64,000 nt of DNA from G963677185 sp963677185. Its GTDB lineage: Bacteria > Bacillota > Syntrophomonadia > Syntrophomonadales > Syntrophomonadaceae. Of this stretch, positions 15,596-25,013 are shown in pieces. Below the pieces are notes generated by a model, which saw only the letters and a list, made by a program, of their open reading frames with translations, was not told the DNA's origin and did no database searches. Within the stretch, counting starts at the first letter, position 1. Each line of letters begins with the position of its first letter. The stretch is taken from the NCBI GenBank assembly GCA_963677185.1, contig OY781889.1:868001-932000 (forward strand). The letters are read 5' to 3'. The translations under genes were made by a program, and so were the position numbers.

Positions 15596-18040
15596 CTAAT
15601 CATCCCGCTCTGGCTTGAATCGCGCCGTTACAGCAACCCGATCCCCTTCGGCTACATTCATAAGCTTCACACCGCTTGATTCGCGTTTTTGCTGTGATAT
15701 CTTATTGGTATCCAGCCTGATAATTTTGCCTTCTTCAGTCAGTATCATCAGTTCTTCATCGTGGGTAACTATCTGGAAATCGACAATAGCTCCGTTGCGT
15801 TTGTTCATATTGATGGTTTTGACACCCATGCCCCCGCGTTTCTGGCCCCTGAACTCTTCCAGGCTGACCCGTTTGCCATAGCCATGCTCGGTAACTATAA
15901 AAGCGTCGGCGTTCTCGCGGTACTTATCGACCCCGATTACTCGATCCCCTTCTTTAAGCCTGATTCCGCGCACACCTGTCGCCATTCTACCCATGCTGCG
16001 GACTTCTGCGGAATCAAACATGATAGCCTTGCCGGTCATGCTAACCAGCATGGCCCTGGTGTCGTCACGCACCCGGATTACTCCAATCAGTTCATCGCCC
16101 TCTACCAGGTTAATGGCTATCAGTCCATTCCTGCGAATTCCCGCAAAGCAATTCAGGGGCGTCTTTTTAACCGTACCCAGACGGGTGACCATCATCAGGT
16201 TTTTGTCAGGATCGAATTCTTTAATTGGCACAATGGTGCTTATTGATTCCCCGGGACGCAATTCTACAAGGTTTATCAATGGCAGTCCTTTAGCGGACCG
16301 TCCATACTCTGGAATCTGGTAGGCTTTCATGCTAAACACCCTGCCCTGATTGGTAAATAACAGCACATGCGAAAGCAATGTGCATACAATCATGTGGAAG
16401 GCAATGTCTTCTTCCTTGATGCTGCCAACCGAAATTCCCACTCCGCCGCGATTCTGCGTTCCAAAGTTATCGAGCGGCTGGCGCTTGATATATCCTATGT
16501 GGCTCAGCGTTATCACTGCGTCCTTGTCTTCGATCATGTCTTCAAATTCAATTGTGGTCTCGTCATAGCGTATTTCCGTGCGGCGCGGATCGCCGTAAAG
16601 CTTCTTGACTTCGTCCAGGTCGGCGTCAATGATCTGCAGAACCCTTTCTGGACGAGCCAGAATGTCCTCCAGATCGGCAATGGTCAGCAGCAGGTTATTG
16701 AATTCTTCGTCCAGCTTGCCGCGTTCCATACCGGTCAACCTGGCCAGACGCATGTCGAGAATCGCCTGGGCCTGCCGCTCGCTCAGGCTGAAGCTTTCTA
16801 TAAGCCGGTTTCTAGCAATCTCCACCGTCTGCGAACTCCGGATGGTTTCAATAACCGCATCCAGATGATCCAGAGCGATGAGCAGGCCTTCCACGATATG
16901 TTTGCGCTCTTCGGCCAGCCGCAGCTCATAACGGCTGCGCCGCGTGATAACCAATTGACGGTGACTGATATAGTTCTCCAGGATCTGCTTCAGGCTCAAT
17001 GTCTTGGGTTCCCCATTGACCAGGGCCAGCATATTGATGCCAAAAGTGTCTTCCATAGGGGTGTGCTTGTATAGATTGTTTACAACCACCAGCGGGCTAA
17101 CGTCCCGGCGCAGCTCGATTACCACCCGGATGCCCCGGCGATCCGACTCGTCGCGCAGATCAGTTATACCGTCGATTTTCTTTTCCCGGGCCAGCTCGGC
17201 GATACGCTCTACCAAACGGGATTTATTTACCTGATACGGAATTTCCTTTATGATAATGGCGTTCTTGCCGCCTTTTAGCTCTTCGATTTCATAGCGGGAA
17301 CGGATGCGAACGGTTGCCCTGCCGGTTTCATAGGCTTTGCGAACTCCATTAGCGTTTAATATCCCCGCAGTCGGGAAATCCGGACCTGGAAGGACTGTCA
17401 TTAGCTCGTCCAAACTGGCTTCGGGATCCTTTAGCAGTATTTTCAAGGCATCAGCGACTTCTCCCAGGTTGTGTGGCGGGATGTTGGTGGCCATGCCCAC
17501 TGCTATACCGGCCGTACCGTTAATCAATAGATTCGGCACCCGGGCCGGCAGCACCCAGGGTTCCTCCCGGCTGTCATCATAGTTGGGCCGCCACTCCACG
17601 GTTTCTTTATCAATGTCTTTCAACATTTCACCGGCTATCCTGGACATGCGCGATTCGGTATAACGCATCGCCGCAGCTGAATCGCCGTCTATAGAACCGA
17701 AGTTGCCGTGACCGTCTATCATCGGATAACGCAGCGAAAATTCCTGGGCCATTTTGACCATGGTGTCGTAAATAGCTGCGTCACCGTGGGGATGATATTT
17801 ACCCATTACTTCGCCGACGATAGTGGCTGATTTCTTGTGGGCCTTTTCATGGGTCATGCCCTGATCGTGCATGGCATAGAGTATGCGGCGGTGAACCGGC
17901 TTCAATCCGTCCCTGACGTCAGGGATGGCCCGGGACACAATAACGCTCATCGAATATTCCAGGAAGGATTTTCTGACTTCGCGTTCTATGTCGACCGGTA
18001 TGGCTTTTTCAAATAGATTGTCCTGTTCCAATTCTTTCAC
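15596..18040 (-). CDS. gyrA: DNA gyrase subunit A
   Basis: An 814-residue type IIA topoisomerase subunit that cuts and rejoins DNA during negative supercoiling. The catalytic tyrosine lies in AAMRYTESRMSRIA (near residue 122) and the GyrA box in GQKRGGMG of the C-terminal beta-pinwheel. In the quinolone-resistance region, KYHPHGDAAIYDT, the position equal to E. coli Ser83 is Ala. The start is a GTG with a weak ribosome binding site. gyrB ends 25 bases upstream, so the two are co-transcribed. Confidence 0.97.
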   Translation of the reverse strand: MKELEQDNLFEKAIPVDIEREVRKSFLEYSMSVIVSRAIPDVRDGLKPVHRRILYAMHDQGMTHEKAHKKSATIVGEVMGKYHPHGDAAIYDTMVKMAQEFSLRYPMIDGHGNFGSIDGDSAAAMRYTESRMSRIAGEMLKDIDKETVEWRPNYDDSREEPWVLPARVPNLLINGTAGIAVGMATNIPPHNLGEVADALKILLKDPEASLDELMTVLPGPDFPTAGILNANGVRKAYETGRATVRIRSRYEIEELKGGKNAIIIKEIPYQVNKSRLVERIAELAREKKIDGITDLRDESDRRGIRVVIELRRDVSPLVVVNNLYKHTPMEDTFGINMLALVNGEPKTLSLKQILENYISHRQLVITRRSRYELRLAEERKHIVEGLLIALDHLDAVIETIRSSQTVEIARNRLIESFSLSERQAQAILDMRLARLTGMERGKLDEEFNNLLLTIADLEDILARPERVLQIIDADLDEVKKLYGDPRRTEIRYDETTIEFEDMIEDKDAVITLSHIGYIKRQPLDNFGTQNRGGVGISVGSIKEEDIAFHMIVCTLLSHVLLFTNQGRVFSMKAYQIPEYGRSAKGLPLINLVELRPGESISTIVPIKEFDPDKNLMMVTRLGTVKKTPLNCFAGIRRNGLIAINLVEGDELIGVIRVRDDTRAMLVSMTGKAIMFDSAEVRSMGRMATGVRGIRLKEGDRVIGVDKYRENADAFIVTEHGYGKRVSLEEFRGQKRGGMGVKTINMNKRNGAIVDFQIVTHDEELMILTEEGKIIRLDTNKISQQKRESSGVKLMNVAEGDRVAVTARFKPERDD

Positions 18041-18065
18041 CTACAGTATTCATGTATTTGAAGGT

Positions 18066-19982
18066 TTAAATATCCAGATTCTTAACATAGCGGGCGTTAG
18101 TCTGAATAAACACCCGGCGCGGCTCCACATCTTCGCCCATCAGATCGGAGAAAATCCGGTCCGCTGCTATGGCGTCTTCAATTGTAACCTGCAGAATGGT
18201 GCGCTTTTCCGGATTCATGGTCGTTTCCCACAGCTGTTCGGCATCCATTTCCCCAAGGCCTTTGTAGCGCTGGATGGTCCATTTCTTATCGGGATTATCC
18301 GCATAAAACTTTTCCAGAGCCTTGTCGTTATATACGTAGTTTATTTCCTTGCCACGTTTCAGCCCGTACAAAGGAGGCTGAGCTATATATATATAGCCCG
18401 CCTCCACCAGGGGTCTCATATAGCGATAGAAGAAGGTCAGCAGCAGCACCCGGATATGCGAACCGTCAACATCAGCGTCAGTCATGATAAAAAGCTTGTG
18501 ATAACGGGCCCGCTTCAAATCGAAATCTTCCGCGATGCTGGTGCCAATGGCGGTAATCAGGGTCCGAATTTCTTCGTTGGAAAGGACCTTGTCCAGCCGC
18601 GATTTCTCCACGTTAAGAATCTTGCCTCGCAGAGGCAGAATCGCCTGGAACTTGGGATCTCTACCCTGCTTGGCCGAACCACCGGCAGAATCTCCTTCGA
18701 CGATATAGAGCTCGCTGCGGGATGCGTCCCGGCTGCTGCAATCAGCGAGCTTGCCGGGCAGGGCATTGGACTCCAGTGCGTTCTTTCGCCTGGTCAGTTC
18801 GCGGGCTTTCTTGGCTGCCTCCCGGGCACGCCGGGCAGAGATTGACTTGTTGACTATCTTTTTGGCAGGCACCGGATTTTCATTGAGAAAATCCATAACC
18901 TTTTCATACACTGCCCCTTCTACCAGGCCGCGAACATAGGTGTTGCCCAGCTTGGTCTTGGTCTGTCCCTCGAACTGGGGCTCTTTTACCAGGACGGATA
19001 TGATGGCCACCATGCCTTCGCGAATGTCTTCGCCGCTGAGGTTGCTTTCATTGTCCTTCAACATGGCGCTTTTGCGGGCATATTCGTTTACAACCCTGGT
19101 CATGGCGTTTTTAAACCCGGTTTCGTGTGTTCCGCCTTCCTGGGTGCGAATATTATTGGCGTATGAATAAATGTTTTCTGAATAGCTGTTATTATATTGA
19201 ATCACGGTTTGAACCACGATATCATCGCGGCGGCTCTCGAAAAATATCGGATCATGGTTCAGCACCTCTTTGCCTCTGTTTACATACAGGGCGAAATCAG
19301 GTAACCCTTCTGATAGCAGCCGTTCTTCAAATACCGGGTCTTCGCGTGCATCAACAAAATTTATATGCAGGCCGCGATTCAAAAAGGAAAGCTCACGCAT
19401 CCTCTGCAGCAAGAGCTCGCGGTCAAATACCAGCTCTTCAAAGACCTGGTCATCCGGCTGAAAATGGATACTGGTTCCGGTTTCTGCGCTGTCGCCTATC
19501 ATCTCCAGCTCACTGGCTTTTATGCCGCGCTCGTATTTCTGCATATAAACATGTCCATCGCGTTTCACTGTAACGATAAGAGATGATGAAAGGGCATTTA
19601 CCACCGACAAGCCCACTCCATGGAGCCCCCCTGATATGGCATAACCGGAGCCTCCGAATTTGCCCCCGGAATGCAAGGTAGTTAGTATAACTTCGATAGC
19701 CGGAATACCCATTACCGGGTGGGTATCCACCGGTATACCACGCCCGTTGTCATGCACGGTAACCGAGTTGTCTGCGTTAAGTGTTATATCAATCCGGTCG
19801 CACAGTCCGCTTACCGATTCATCTATGCTGTTATCTACAATTTCGTACACTAAATGATGGAGTCCACGAGGTCCGGTTGAGCCAATATACATACCGGGTC
19901 GCTTGCGAACCGCTTCTAATCCTTCCAGAACCTGGATGTCGGCTGCGTTATAACTTTCAGCCGGCTTTTTCCTTTTATCCAA
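18066..19982 (-). CDS. gyrB: DNA gyrase subunit B
   Basis: A 638-residue ATPase subunit of gyrase. The GHKL ATP-binding site is visible (EIVDNSIDESVSG, HDNGRGIPVD, GGLHGVGLSVVNALS), as are the TOPRIM motifs (EGDSAGGSAKQGRDP, IMTDADVDGSHI) and the C-terminal QRYKGLGEMDAEQLW. The start is TTG with AAGGAGG upstream. It follows remB closely and precedes gyrA. Confidence 0.97.
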   Translation of the reverse strand: MDKRKKPAESYNAADIQVLEGLEAVRKRPGMYIGSTGPRGLHHLVYEIVDNSIDESVSGLCDRIDITLNADNSVTVHDNGRGIPVDTHPVMGIPAIEVILTTLHSGGKFGGSGYAISGGLHGVGLSVVNALSSSLIVTVKRDGHVYMQKYERGIKASELEMIGDSAETGTSIHFQPDDQVFEELVFDRELLLQRMRELSFLNRGLHINFVDAREDPVFEERLLSEGLPDFALYVNRGKEVLNHDPIFFESRRDDIVVQTVIQYNNSYSENIYSYANNIRTQEGGTHETGFKNAMTRVVNEYARKSAMLKDNESNLSGEDIREGMVAIISVLVKEPQFEGQTKTKLGNTYVRGLVEGAVYEKVMDFLNENPVPAKKIVNKSISARRAREAAKKARELTRRKNALESNALPGKLADCSSRDASRSELYIVEGDSAGGSAKQGRDPKFQAILPLRGKILNVEKSRLDKVLSNEEIRTLITAIGTSIAEDFDLKRARYHKLFIMTDADVDGSHIRVLLLTFFYRYMRPLVEAGYIYIAQPPLYGLKRGKEINYVYNDKALEKFYADNPDKKWTIQRYKGLGEMDAEQLWETTMNPEKRTILQVTIEDAIAADRIFSDLMGEDVEPRRVFIQTNARYVKNLDI

Positions 19983-19986
19983 GCCA

Positions 19987-20238
19987 CTAATCCTCCTTAA
20001 GGTAGTTGAGAGCTCTCTTCTGCAAAGTCTGGGATGATATCGGCGATATATAGAGCTTTTTGTCCGCTATAACCAGTGACTTGTTTTTCTCTTTCTCGCC
20101 TATATTAACCAGCTGATAGCATTCATCAGCTTCTTTAATCATAGCCTTGATTTCCTGGCTGATTTTCTTTTCAATGTTGATAATGGCGATGACATCGCTG
20201 CCTGCAACCACAACATCGTTGCCCAGGTGCAAAAACAT
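19987..20238 (-). CDS. remB: RemB/YaaB-like DUF370 protein
   Basis: An 83-residue protein of the DUF370 family, starting MFLHLGNDVVV. In Bacillus the family member in this same position between recF and gyrB is called RemB (YaaB) and is linked to extracellular matrix gene control; DNA binding is shown for the related RemA. The ATG at 20238 has AAAGGAGG seven bases upstream, better than an in-frame start at 20256. Four bases separate it from gyrB. Confidence 0.85.
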   Translation of the reverse strand: MFLHLGNDVVVAGSDVIAIINIEKKISQEIKAMIKEADECYQLVNIGEKEKNKSLVIADKKLYISPISSQTLQKRALNYLKED

Positions 20239-20256
20239 CGTCATCCTCCTTTCCAA

Positions 20257-21363
20257 CTAACCTGCTGCCGTTAATCTTCCTTCCTGCATCGAGTAGAACG
20301 CGGTTTGTTCCGGAAGCTCTTGATCAATCTCCTCCACCGATGTCAGAAAGCTCTGAAACGGAGCATTGGCCAGGTATGTAAGCAAGCGTCCCCGTTTCTC
20401 ATCGTCCAGTTCAGCCAGCACTTCATCGAGCAGCAATACCGGATAGTACTGTTTGACCCTATAAAATGCTATAATTTCGGCAATTTTCAATGTTACAACC
20501 AGGCTGCGCTGCTGACCTTGAGAAGCGTAAAGACGGGCATTCTGCCCATTATAATAAAAATGCACATCATCAACGTGTGGACCGCAAAGAGTGCGTTTTA
20601 AGACTGCTTCCTTCTCTCGATCACTTCCCAGGCGAGCAAGCATCGACTGTTCCAGCACCGCCTGATTGATCCTCACCCCATCCACTTGGAAGGAAACGGC
20701 ATATTTCATAGCCACGCCTTCTCCAGCGGGATCGAACTCCTGAAACAAAGGCTGAACGATATTATTCAGCATGCTGGTAATGTTTACCCTGGCCAGAATA
20801 ACTCTAGCGGCTTGTTCAACCAGTAAAGGATCCAGACCTTCTCTAATTTTATCACTAAATGAGCCGCTCTTAATAAATTCATTCCTTTTCTTGAGAACGG
20901 ATCTATATTGCTGAATACCTGCCGAATAATCAGCCGAGAGCTGACTCAATAAAAAATCTAAAAATGCCCGGCGTTTGCCCGGCAGGCCCTTAACCAGAAA
21001 CAAGTCATCCGGAGTAAAACAGACCAGGTTAAGCCGGTCGGCATGATTAAATGACGCTTTTTTCTGATTAATTTTCAGCTTTTTTATTCCACTCAACAAG
21101 TCGCAAACCAGTGTGGCGTCCAGGCTGCGGCCGCCTTTGTCGTACCAGCAGGCCAGCTGGTATCCCTGGCTGCCTTTTCTGACCAGATCGCTGTCTACTC
21201 CGCTTCGAAAAGAACTGCCGGTAATGAGAACATAGACAGCTTCTATAAGACTGGTTTTACCCTGGCCGTTAGATCCGGTTACTATGTTCAGGCGAGCTGA
21301 CGGCTGCAGCTCTATTCCTTCCAGGTTGCGAAAATCCTTGATATTTAGCTTTTCGATATGCAA
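20257..21363 (-). CDS. recF: DNA replication and repair protein RecF
   Basis: A 368-residue SMC-like ATPase that helps load RecA at gapped DNA. Walker A is GSNGQGKTSLIEA (near residue 32), the ABC-type signature lies in ASQGQQRSLVVTLKIAE and Walker B in PVLLLDEVLAELDD. I place the start at the TTG at 21363, four bases after the dnaN stop, with an AAAAGG site in the end of dnaN. The frame is open further into dnaN, but those codons belong to dnaN. Confidence 0.94.
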   Translation of the reverse strand: MHIEKLNIKDFRNLEGIELQPSARLNIVTGSNGQGKTSLIEAVYVLITGSSFRSGVDSDLVRKGSQGYQLACWYDKGGRSLDATLVCDLLSGIKKLKINQKKASFNHADRLNLVCFTPDDLFLVKGLPGKRRAFLDFLLSQLSADYSAGIQQYRSVLKKRNEFIKSGSFSDKIREGLDPLLVEQAARVILARVNITSMLNNIVQPLFQEFDPAGEGVAMKYAVSFQVDGVRINQAVLEQSMLARLGSDREKEAVLKRTLCGPHVDDVHFYYNGQNARLYASQGQQRSLVVTLKIAEIIAFYRVKQYYPVLLLDEVLAELDDEKRGRLLTYLANAPFQSFLTSVEEIDQELPEQTAFYSMQEGRLTAAG

Positions 21364-21367
21364 AGCA

Positions 21368-22516
21368 TCATACCTTTTGCTGTCGCAGAGGCACCAGCAC
21401 ATAGATATAATTGTCCTTTTCCATGTTGCAGATAAGGGCCGGCGCCTGCGAACCAGAAAGCTTTATTTTCATTTTTTCGCTTTCCGCGCTGATGATCCTG
21501 GTAATATCCATCAAATAATTGGTGTTGAATATAATGCTGAATTCCTGTTCACCTGAGACTTCAATGCCTTCGAGCACTTCCTGAATCTCGCCCATGGACT
21601 CTGAAAAGCTGTTCACTTTCAATTCGCCATCGGCATTTTCAATCTTCACGTGCTGTATCTTGTACCTATCATCTACGGGCATAAGCTTGGCCCGGTCCAA
21701 AACAGCCTGAAGCTGTTTGCTGTCGACGTCAAATTCGCTGATGAAGCGAGCCGGTATGACATTTTGATAAGCCGGGTATTCGCCTTCAATAATCCGGGAA
21801 CTGCACATCATCAAAGATGTTGAAAATACGATATTGTTGCCTGCGGCCGAAATCTCCACCGTTTCGCTGCTATCTCCCAGCAAACGCAGAAGTTCCTGCC
21901 CGGTGCGAACCGGCACGATAAAGCGTCCCTGTTCCATGACCTCAATCGCCGGATCCGGATTCAGCCGGAATTCTGCCATCCGGTGCATGTCGGTAGCTAC
22001 CACGTTAATGGTATTATCAGCAGCAATATCTATCAGGAACCCTGTAAAAACCTGCCGGAAATGTGATGCTGATGCGGCAAAATAGGTTTTTCGAATCGCC
22101 TCTTTGAAAATATTCTGTGGCAGGCGCAGAACGGGCTGCATTTCAGCCGGTGGAAAGTCCGGATACTCCTGGTATTGATATAAATTAATATGTCCTGCCG
22201 AACGGCCATAGTGTACATCAAGCTTCATTTTTTCCCGATCCAGGGCAATATTAAGACGCGTGTCAGGAAGCGAGCGAATTAAATCAGCAAAATAGCTGGC
22301 CTTTACCAGCACGGTTCCGCTTTCTTCAATTTCGAGCTTATCGGTGCTGGCTTTGATTCCTATTTCCATATCCGTAGCACTTAACCTGAGTCCGAACTCC
22401 GTGGATATTTCCAGCAGCATGCCCGATAAAACCGGTATGTTGTTGCGGGAAGACGCTGCTCTCTGAACCATGCTGGAGATATCTTGCAGCTCGGATTTCT
22501 CAATACTGAATCTCAT
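21368..22516 (-). CDS. dnaN: DNA polymerase III beta sliding clamp
   Basis: A 382-residue clamp that tethers polymerase to DNA as a dimer ring. The three-fold clamp architecture fits the length; typical segments are MRFSIEKSEL at the start and a C-terminal ending YVLVPLRQQKV. The ATG at 22516 has GGGGAG nine bases upstream; the longer frame to 22609 runs through the origin region and is not used. Confidence 0.96.
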   Translation of the reverse strand: MRFSIEKSELQDISSMVQRAASSRNNIPVLSGMLLEISTEFGLRLSATDMEIGIKASTDKLEIEESGTVLVKASYFADLIRSLPDTRLNIALDREKMKLDVHYGRSAGHINLYQYQEYPDFPPAEMQPVLRLPQNIFKEAIRKTYFAASASHFRQVFTGFLIDIAADNTINVVATDMHRMAEFRLNPDPAIEVMEQGRFIVPVRTGQELLRLLGDSSETVEISAAGNNIVFSTSLMMCSSRIIEGEYPAYQNVIPARFISEFDVDSKQLQAVLDRAKLMPVDDRYKIQHVKIENADGELKVNSFSESMGEIQEVLEGIEVSGEQEFSIIFNTNYLMDITRIISAESEKMKIKLSGSQAPALICNMEKDNYIYVLVPLRQQKV

Positions 22517-22652
22517 TTTATCAATCTCCCCAGTCTTATTTTTATTATTAAGATATCCAGTAGTCGTAGTAGTAATAGTGTTAATAGTGTGTATAAATAC
22601 TTGTGCCAATGAATGTCACTTCGATACAGCGAAGGATATCCCTGTTAACAAA
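22517..22652 (-). other. oriC: Putative oriC unwinding region (DnaA box, DnaA-trio tract, AT-rich segment)
   Basis: On the minus strand, reading from dnaA to dnaN, there is a consensus DnaA box TTATACACA (22596-22588), then CTATTAACACTATTACTACT and ACGACTACTGG (to about 22557), then an AT-rich run ATCTTAATAATAAAAATAAG. The middle part is a row of CTA/TTA triplets, which on the opposite strand read 3'-GAT-5' and 3'-AAT-5', the DnaA-trio pattern described for Bacillus oriC. Order and orientation match the Bacillus arrangement. Other DnaA boxes were not found by eye. Confidence 0.65.
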
Positions 22653-23960
22653 CTATCGGTAATTTGGATCCAGTGCCTGACATATGCGGTCTACCTGGTA
22701 ACCAAGCTGTGGATTGTTTTTTAAGTCAGTGTCAATTTTTTCAATGGAGTGGATAACCGTAGTATGATCGCGACCTCCGAACTGGCTGCCGATAACGGGC
22801 AGGGAAGCATCAGTAAGCTTGCGGCAAAGGTACATCGCCACCTGTCTGGGGAACACCAGCTGCTTGTTGCGCTTTTTAGACAGCATTTCCGGCAGGGCGA
22901 TATCAAAATGACGGCAGACTTCTTTCTGGATGATTTCTATAGTTATCTGACGGGATCCAGGTGGAGGCAGTATGTCTTTTAACGCCTCGGCAGCCACTTC
23001 CAGGCAAAGCGGAAGGGTGTTAACCCGGGAATAAGCGACTGCCGTAATCAGAGCGCCTTCCAGTTCTCTGATGTTGGAATCTATATAGGAAGCGATATAA
23101 TCTAAAACGTCAAAAGGAACATTGAGATTTCCGTCCTGGGCTTTCTGGCGCAGAATGGCCACGCGGGTTTCCAGATCCGGGGTCTGAATGTCAGTGATAA
23201 GCCCCCATTCAAAACGTGAACGCAGGCGGTCTTCCAGAGTGGGAATGTTTTTGGGCGGGCGATCGCTGGAAATAATTAGCTGCTTGTTAGCTTCATAGAG
23301 GCTGTTGAAAGTGTGGAAAAACTCTTCCTGGGTTCTTTCTTTGCCAGCCAGAAACTGGATATCGTCAATAAGAAGAACGTCAATATTACGGTACTTATTG
23401 CGAAAGCTAACCGTGTTGTCGTCTTTGATGGCGCTAATCAGTTCATTGGTGAACTGTTCCGAGGAGATGTAAGTAACCACCATGCCAGGATTGTTTTCCA
23501 ATATATGGTGGCAGATAGCATGCATTAAGTGGGTTTTGCCCAGACCAACGCCTCCATATATAAAGAGGGGATTATAAGCGCGTGACGGTGATTCAGCCAC
23601 GGCATAGCAGGCGGCATGAGCAAAGCGATTACTGTTGCCGACAACAAAGTTTTCAAAAGTATACTTCTGATTAAAAGGAGAAATCTTTTCCGCTTCGGTT
23701 TCGGTGGTCAAGACCAGAGAAACTTTCTGGGTGGAATGCTTGCGCATTGATTCCTGCAGGTTATCCAGGTACCGAACCTCAATCCATTCCTTGGTAAGAA
23801 TGTTGGGAACAGTTATGTATACGACATCATTTTTACTGCTATTGAATTTTGCGTTGTTGAACCAGGTGTCGAAGCTGGCCTGGTCAAGCTCGTCGCGGAT
23901 GATGTCTAAGACTTTATTCCAGGTTTTTCGGTAATCAAAAGATCCATTGGCTGTTGTCAT
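22653..23960 (-). CDS. dnaA: Chromosomal replication initiator DnaA
   Basis: A 435-residue initiator. Domain I spans residues 1-85, a short linker follows, then the AAA+ domain with Walker A GGVGLGKTHLMHA and Walker B VLLIDDIQFLAG, and domain IV with the DnaA signature GSQFGGRDHTTVIHS that reads DnaA boxes. Sequence LRSRFEWGL (sensor/arginine region) is intact. It is the first gene of the minus-strand dnaA-dnaN-recF-remB-gyrB-gyrA series. A TCCTCC complement (GGAGGA) precedes the ATG. Confidence 0.98.
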   Translation of the reverse strand: MTTANGSFDYRKTWNKVLDIIRDELDQASFDTWFNNAKFNSSKNDVVYITVPNILTKEWIEVRYLDNLQESMRKHSTQKVSLVLTTETEAEKISPFNQKYTFENFVVGNSNRFAHAACYAVAESPSRAYNPLFIYGGVGLGKTHLMHAICHHILENNPGMVVTYISSEQFTNELISAIKDDNTVSFRNKYRNIDVLLIDDIQFLAGKERTQEEFFHTFNSLYEANKQLIISSDRPPKNIPTLEDRLRSRFEWGLITDIQTPDLETRVAILRQKAQDGNLNVPFDVLDYIASYIDSNIRELEGALITAVAYSRVNTLPLCLEVAAEALKDILPPPGSRQITIEIIQKEVCRHFDIALPEMLSKKRNKQLVFPRQVAMYLCRKLTDASLPVIGSQFGGRDHTTVIHSIEKIDTDLKNNPQLGYQVDRICQALDPNYR

Positions 23961-24238
23961 GGCATATCCTCCAGTACACTAGGATAAATAATTTTTATTG
24001 CGGATTAATAATGTTGAAAATATGCAACGAAAGCTGAAAAACCATGAAACTCAAAGCATTCAGCGCCTGCAGCGAAAGGTCTATACGCAACGTTAATGAT
24101 AGCAAATTCGAATTCCTTTTGCAAAAGAATCGCGTCCGGATTACGGATGGTGGTAAATACAGCAATCTTGACAGTTCAAGGGTTTTGAAACTATACTAAT
24201 TAAGCGGTTTACAAAACGAGGGAGGCAAATCTAAAACA
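23961..24238. promoter_or_regulatory. dnaA-rpmH divergent intergenic region with rpmH promoter
   Basis: This 278-base gap separates the two replication arms' gene sets. A plus-strand promoter for rpmH is visible: TTGACA at 24168-24173 and TATACT at 24192-24197, 18 bases apart. The dnaA promoter must lie here on the minus strand, but no clear match stood out. I found no TTATCCACA-type box in this gap, unlike many Firmicutes. Confidence 0.6.
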
Positions 24239-24373
24239 ATGAAGAGAACATACCAACCAAAACGCAGGCAGAGAAGCAAAGTTCACGGCTTCCGCAAACG
24301 AATGTCAACTAGTGCGGGGAGAAAAGTACTGGCAAATCGTAGAAGAAAAGGCAGAAAGGTGCTCTCCGCCTGA
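24239..24373 (+). CDS. rpmH: 50S ribosomal protein L34
   Basis: A 44-residue very basic protein with the invariant L34 start MKRTYQPKRRQRSKVHGF and the RK-GRKVL ending. It binds 23S rRNA in the large subunit. The position, divergent from dnaA and followed by rnpA, is the classic bacterial order. The AGGGAGG site lies 13 bases before the ATG, a rather long spacing. Confidence 0.96.
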   Translation: MKRTYQPKRRQRSKVHGFRKRMSTSAGRKVLANRRRKGRKVLSA

Positions 24374-24427
24374 TTATCAAGGCGGCTTTTCTTTTTGAGC
24401 TCCCGGATTGCTACTAGGTTTGAGTCC

Positions 24428-24763
24428 ATGCTTGCGCAAGATAACAGGATAAAACGATCCGCAGATTATAAACGGGTGTTCGAAACCGGCCAGAAGATGT
24501 TTGGCCGGTATGTCATCGTTTTTTTTTCACCCAATCAGTTAGAGAACAGCAGGTTCGGTATAATAACCAGTAAAAAACTAGGAAACGCAGTCGTAAGAAA
24601 TAGGGCCAGGCGGCAGATTAGAGAAATAATACGCCTCCAGTTCAATGATACGAAAGCCCGTTATGATGTGGTTATTGTTGCCCGGGCCGCAATTGTCGGC
24701 AAGACAGCGGCACAGATTCAAAAGGACCTGTATGTTAATTTCAGAAAAGCAGGATTATGCTAA
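24428..24763 (+). CDS. rnpA: Ribonuclease P protein component
   Basis: A 111-residue basic protein that assists the RNase P RNA in cutting tRNA 5' leaders. The signature VVRNRARRQIREIIRL and the central FGIITSKKLGNAV are typical. I prefer the ATG at 24428; an in-frame TTG at 24395 would add eleven residues. Neither has a strong ribosome binding site, so translation may be coupled to rpmH. Its last seven bases overlap yidD. Confidence 0.94.
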   Translation: MLAQDNRIKRSADYKRVFETGQKMFGRYVIVFFSPNQLENSRFGIITSKKLGNAVVRNRARRQIREIIRLQFNDTKARYDVVIVARAAIVGKTAAQIQKDLYVNFRKAGLC

Positions 24764-24969
24764 GCAAAATCTTTGTTAAAGCAATAAGAATATATCAGCT
24801 TGTTCTGAGTCCGCTGAAAGGGCCCACCTGCCGGTTCTATCCGTCCTGTTCCCAGTATAGCGTAGAAGCGTTTACCAAACACGGCGCAGCCAAAGGAGCC
24901 TGGCTTACGATCAGGAGAATGTTGCGTTGCCATCCGTTCAATCCGGGCGGATTCGATCCGGTGCCCTAG
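24757..24969 (+). CDS. yidD: Membrane protein insertion efficiency factor YidD
   Basis: A 70-residue protein with the family core SPLKGPTCRFYPSCSQYSVEA and the Cys-containing RRMLRCHPFNPGGFDPVP ending. It is thought to help YidC-dependent membrane insertion. It overlaps rnpA by seven bases and is followed by yidC. Confidence 0.95.
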   Translation: MLSKIFVKAIRIYQLVLSPLKGPTCRFYPSCSQYSVEAFTKHGAAKGAWLTIRRMLRCHPFNPGGFDPVP

Positions 24970-25013
24970 CTGATTTGCTGGTGTGCCCGGTCTCATGACG
25001 GGGAGGTAAGCTT

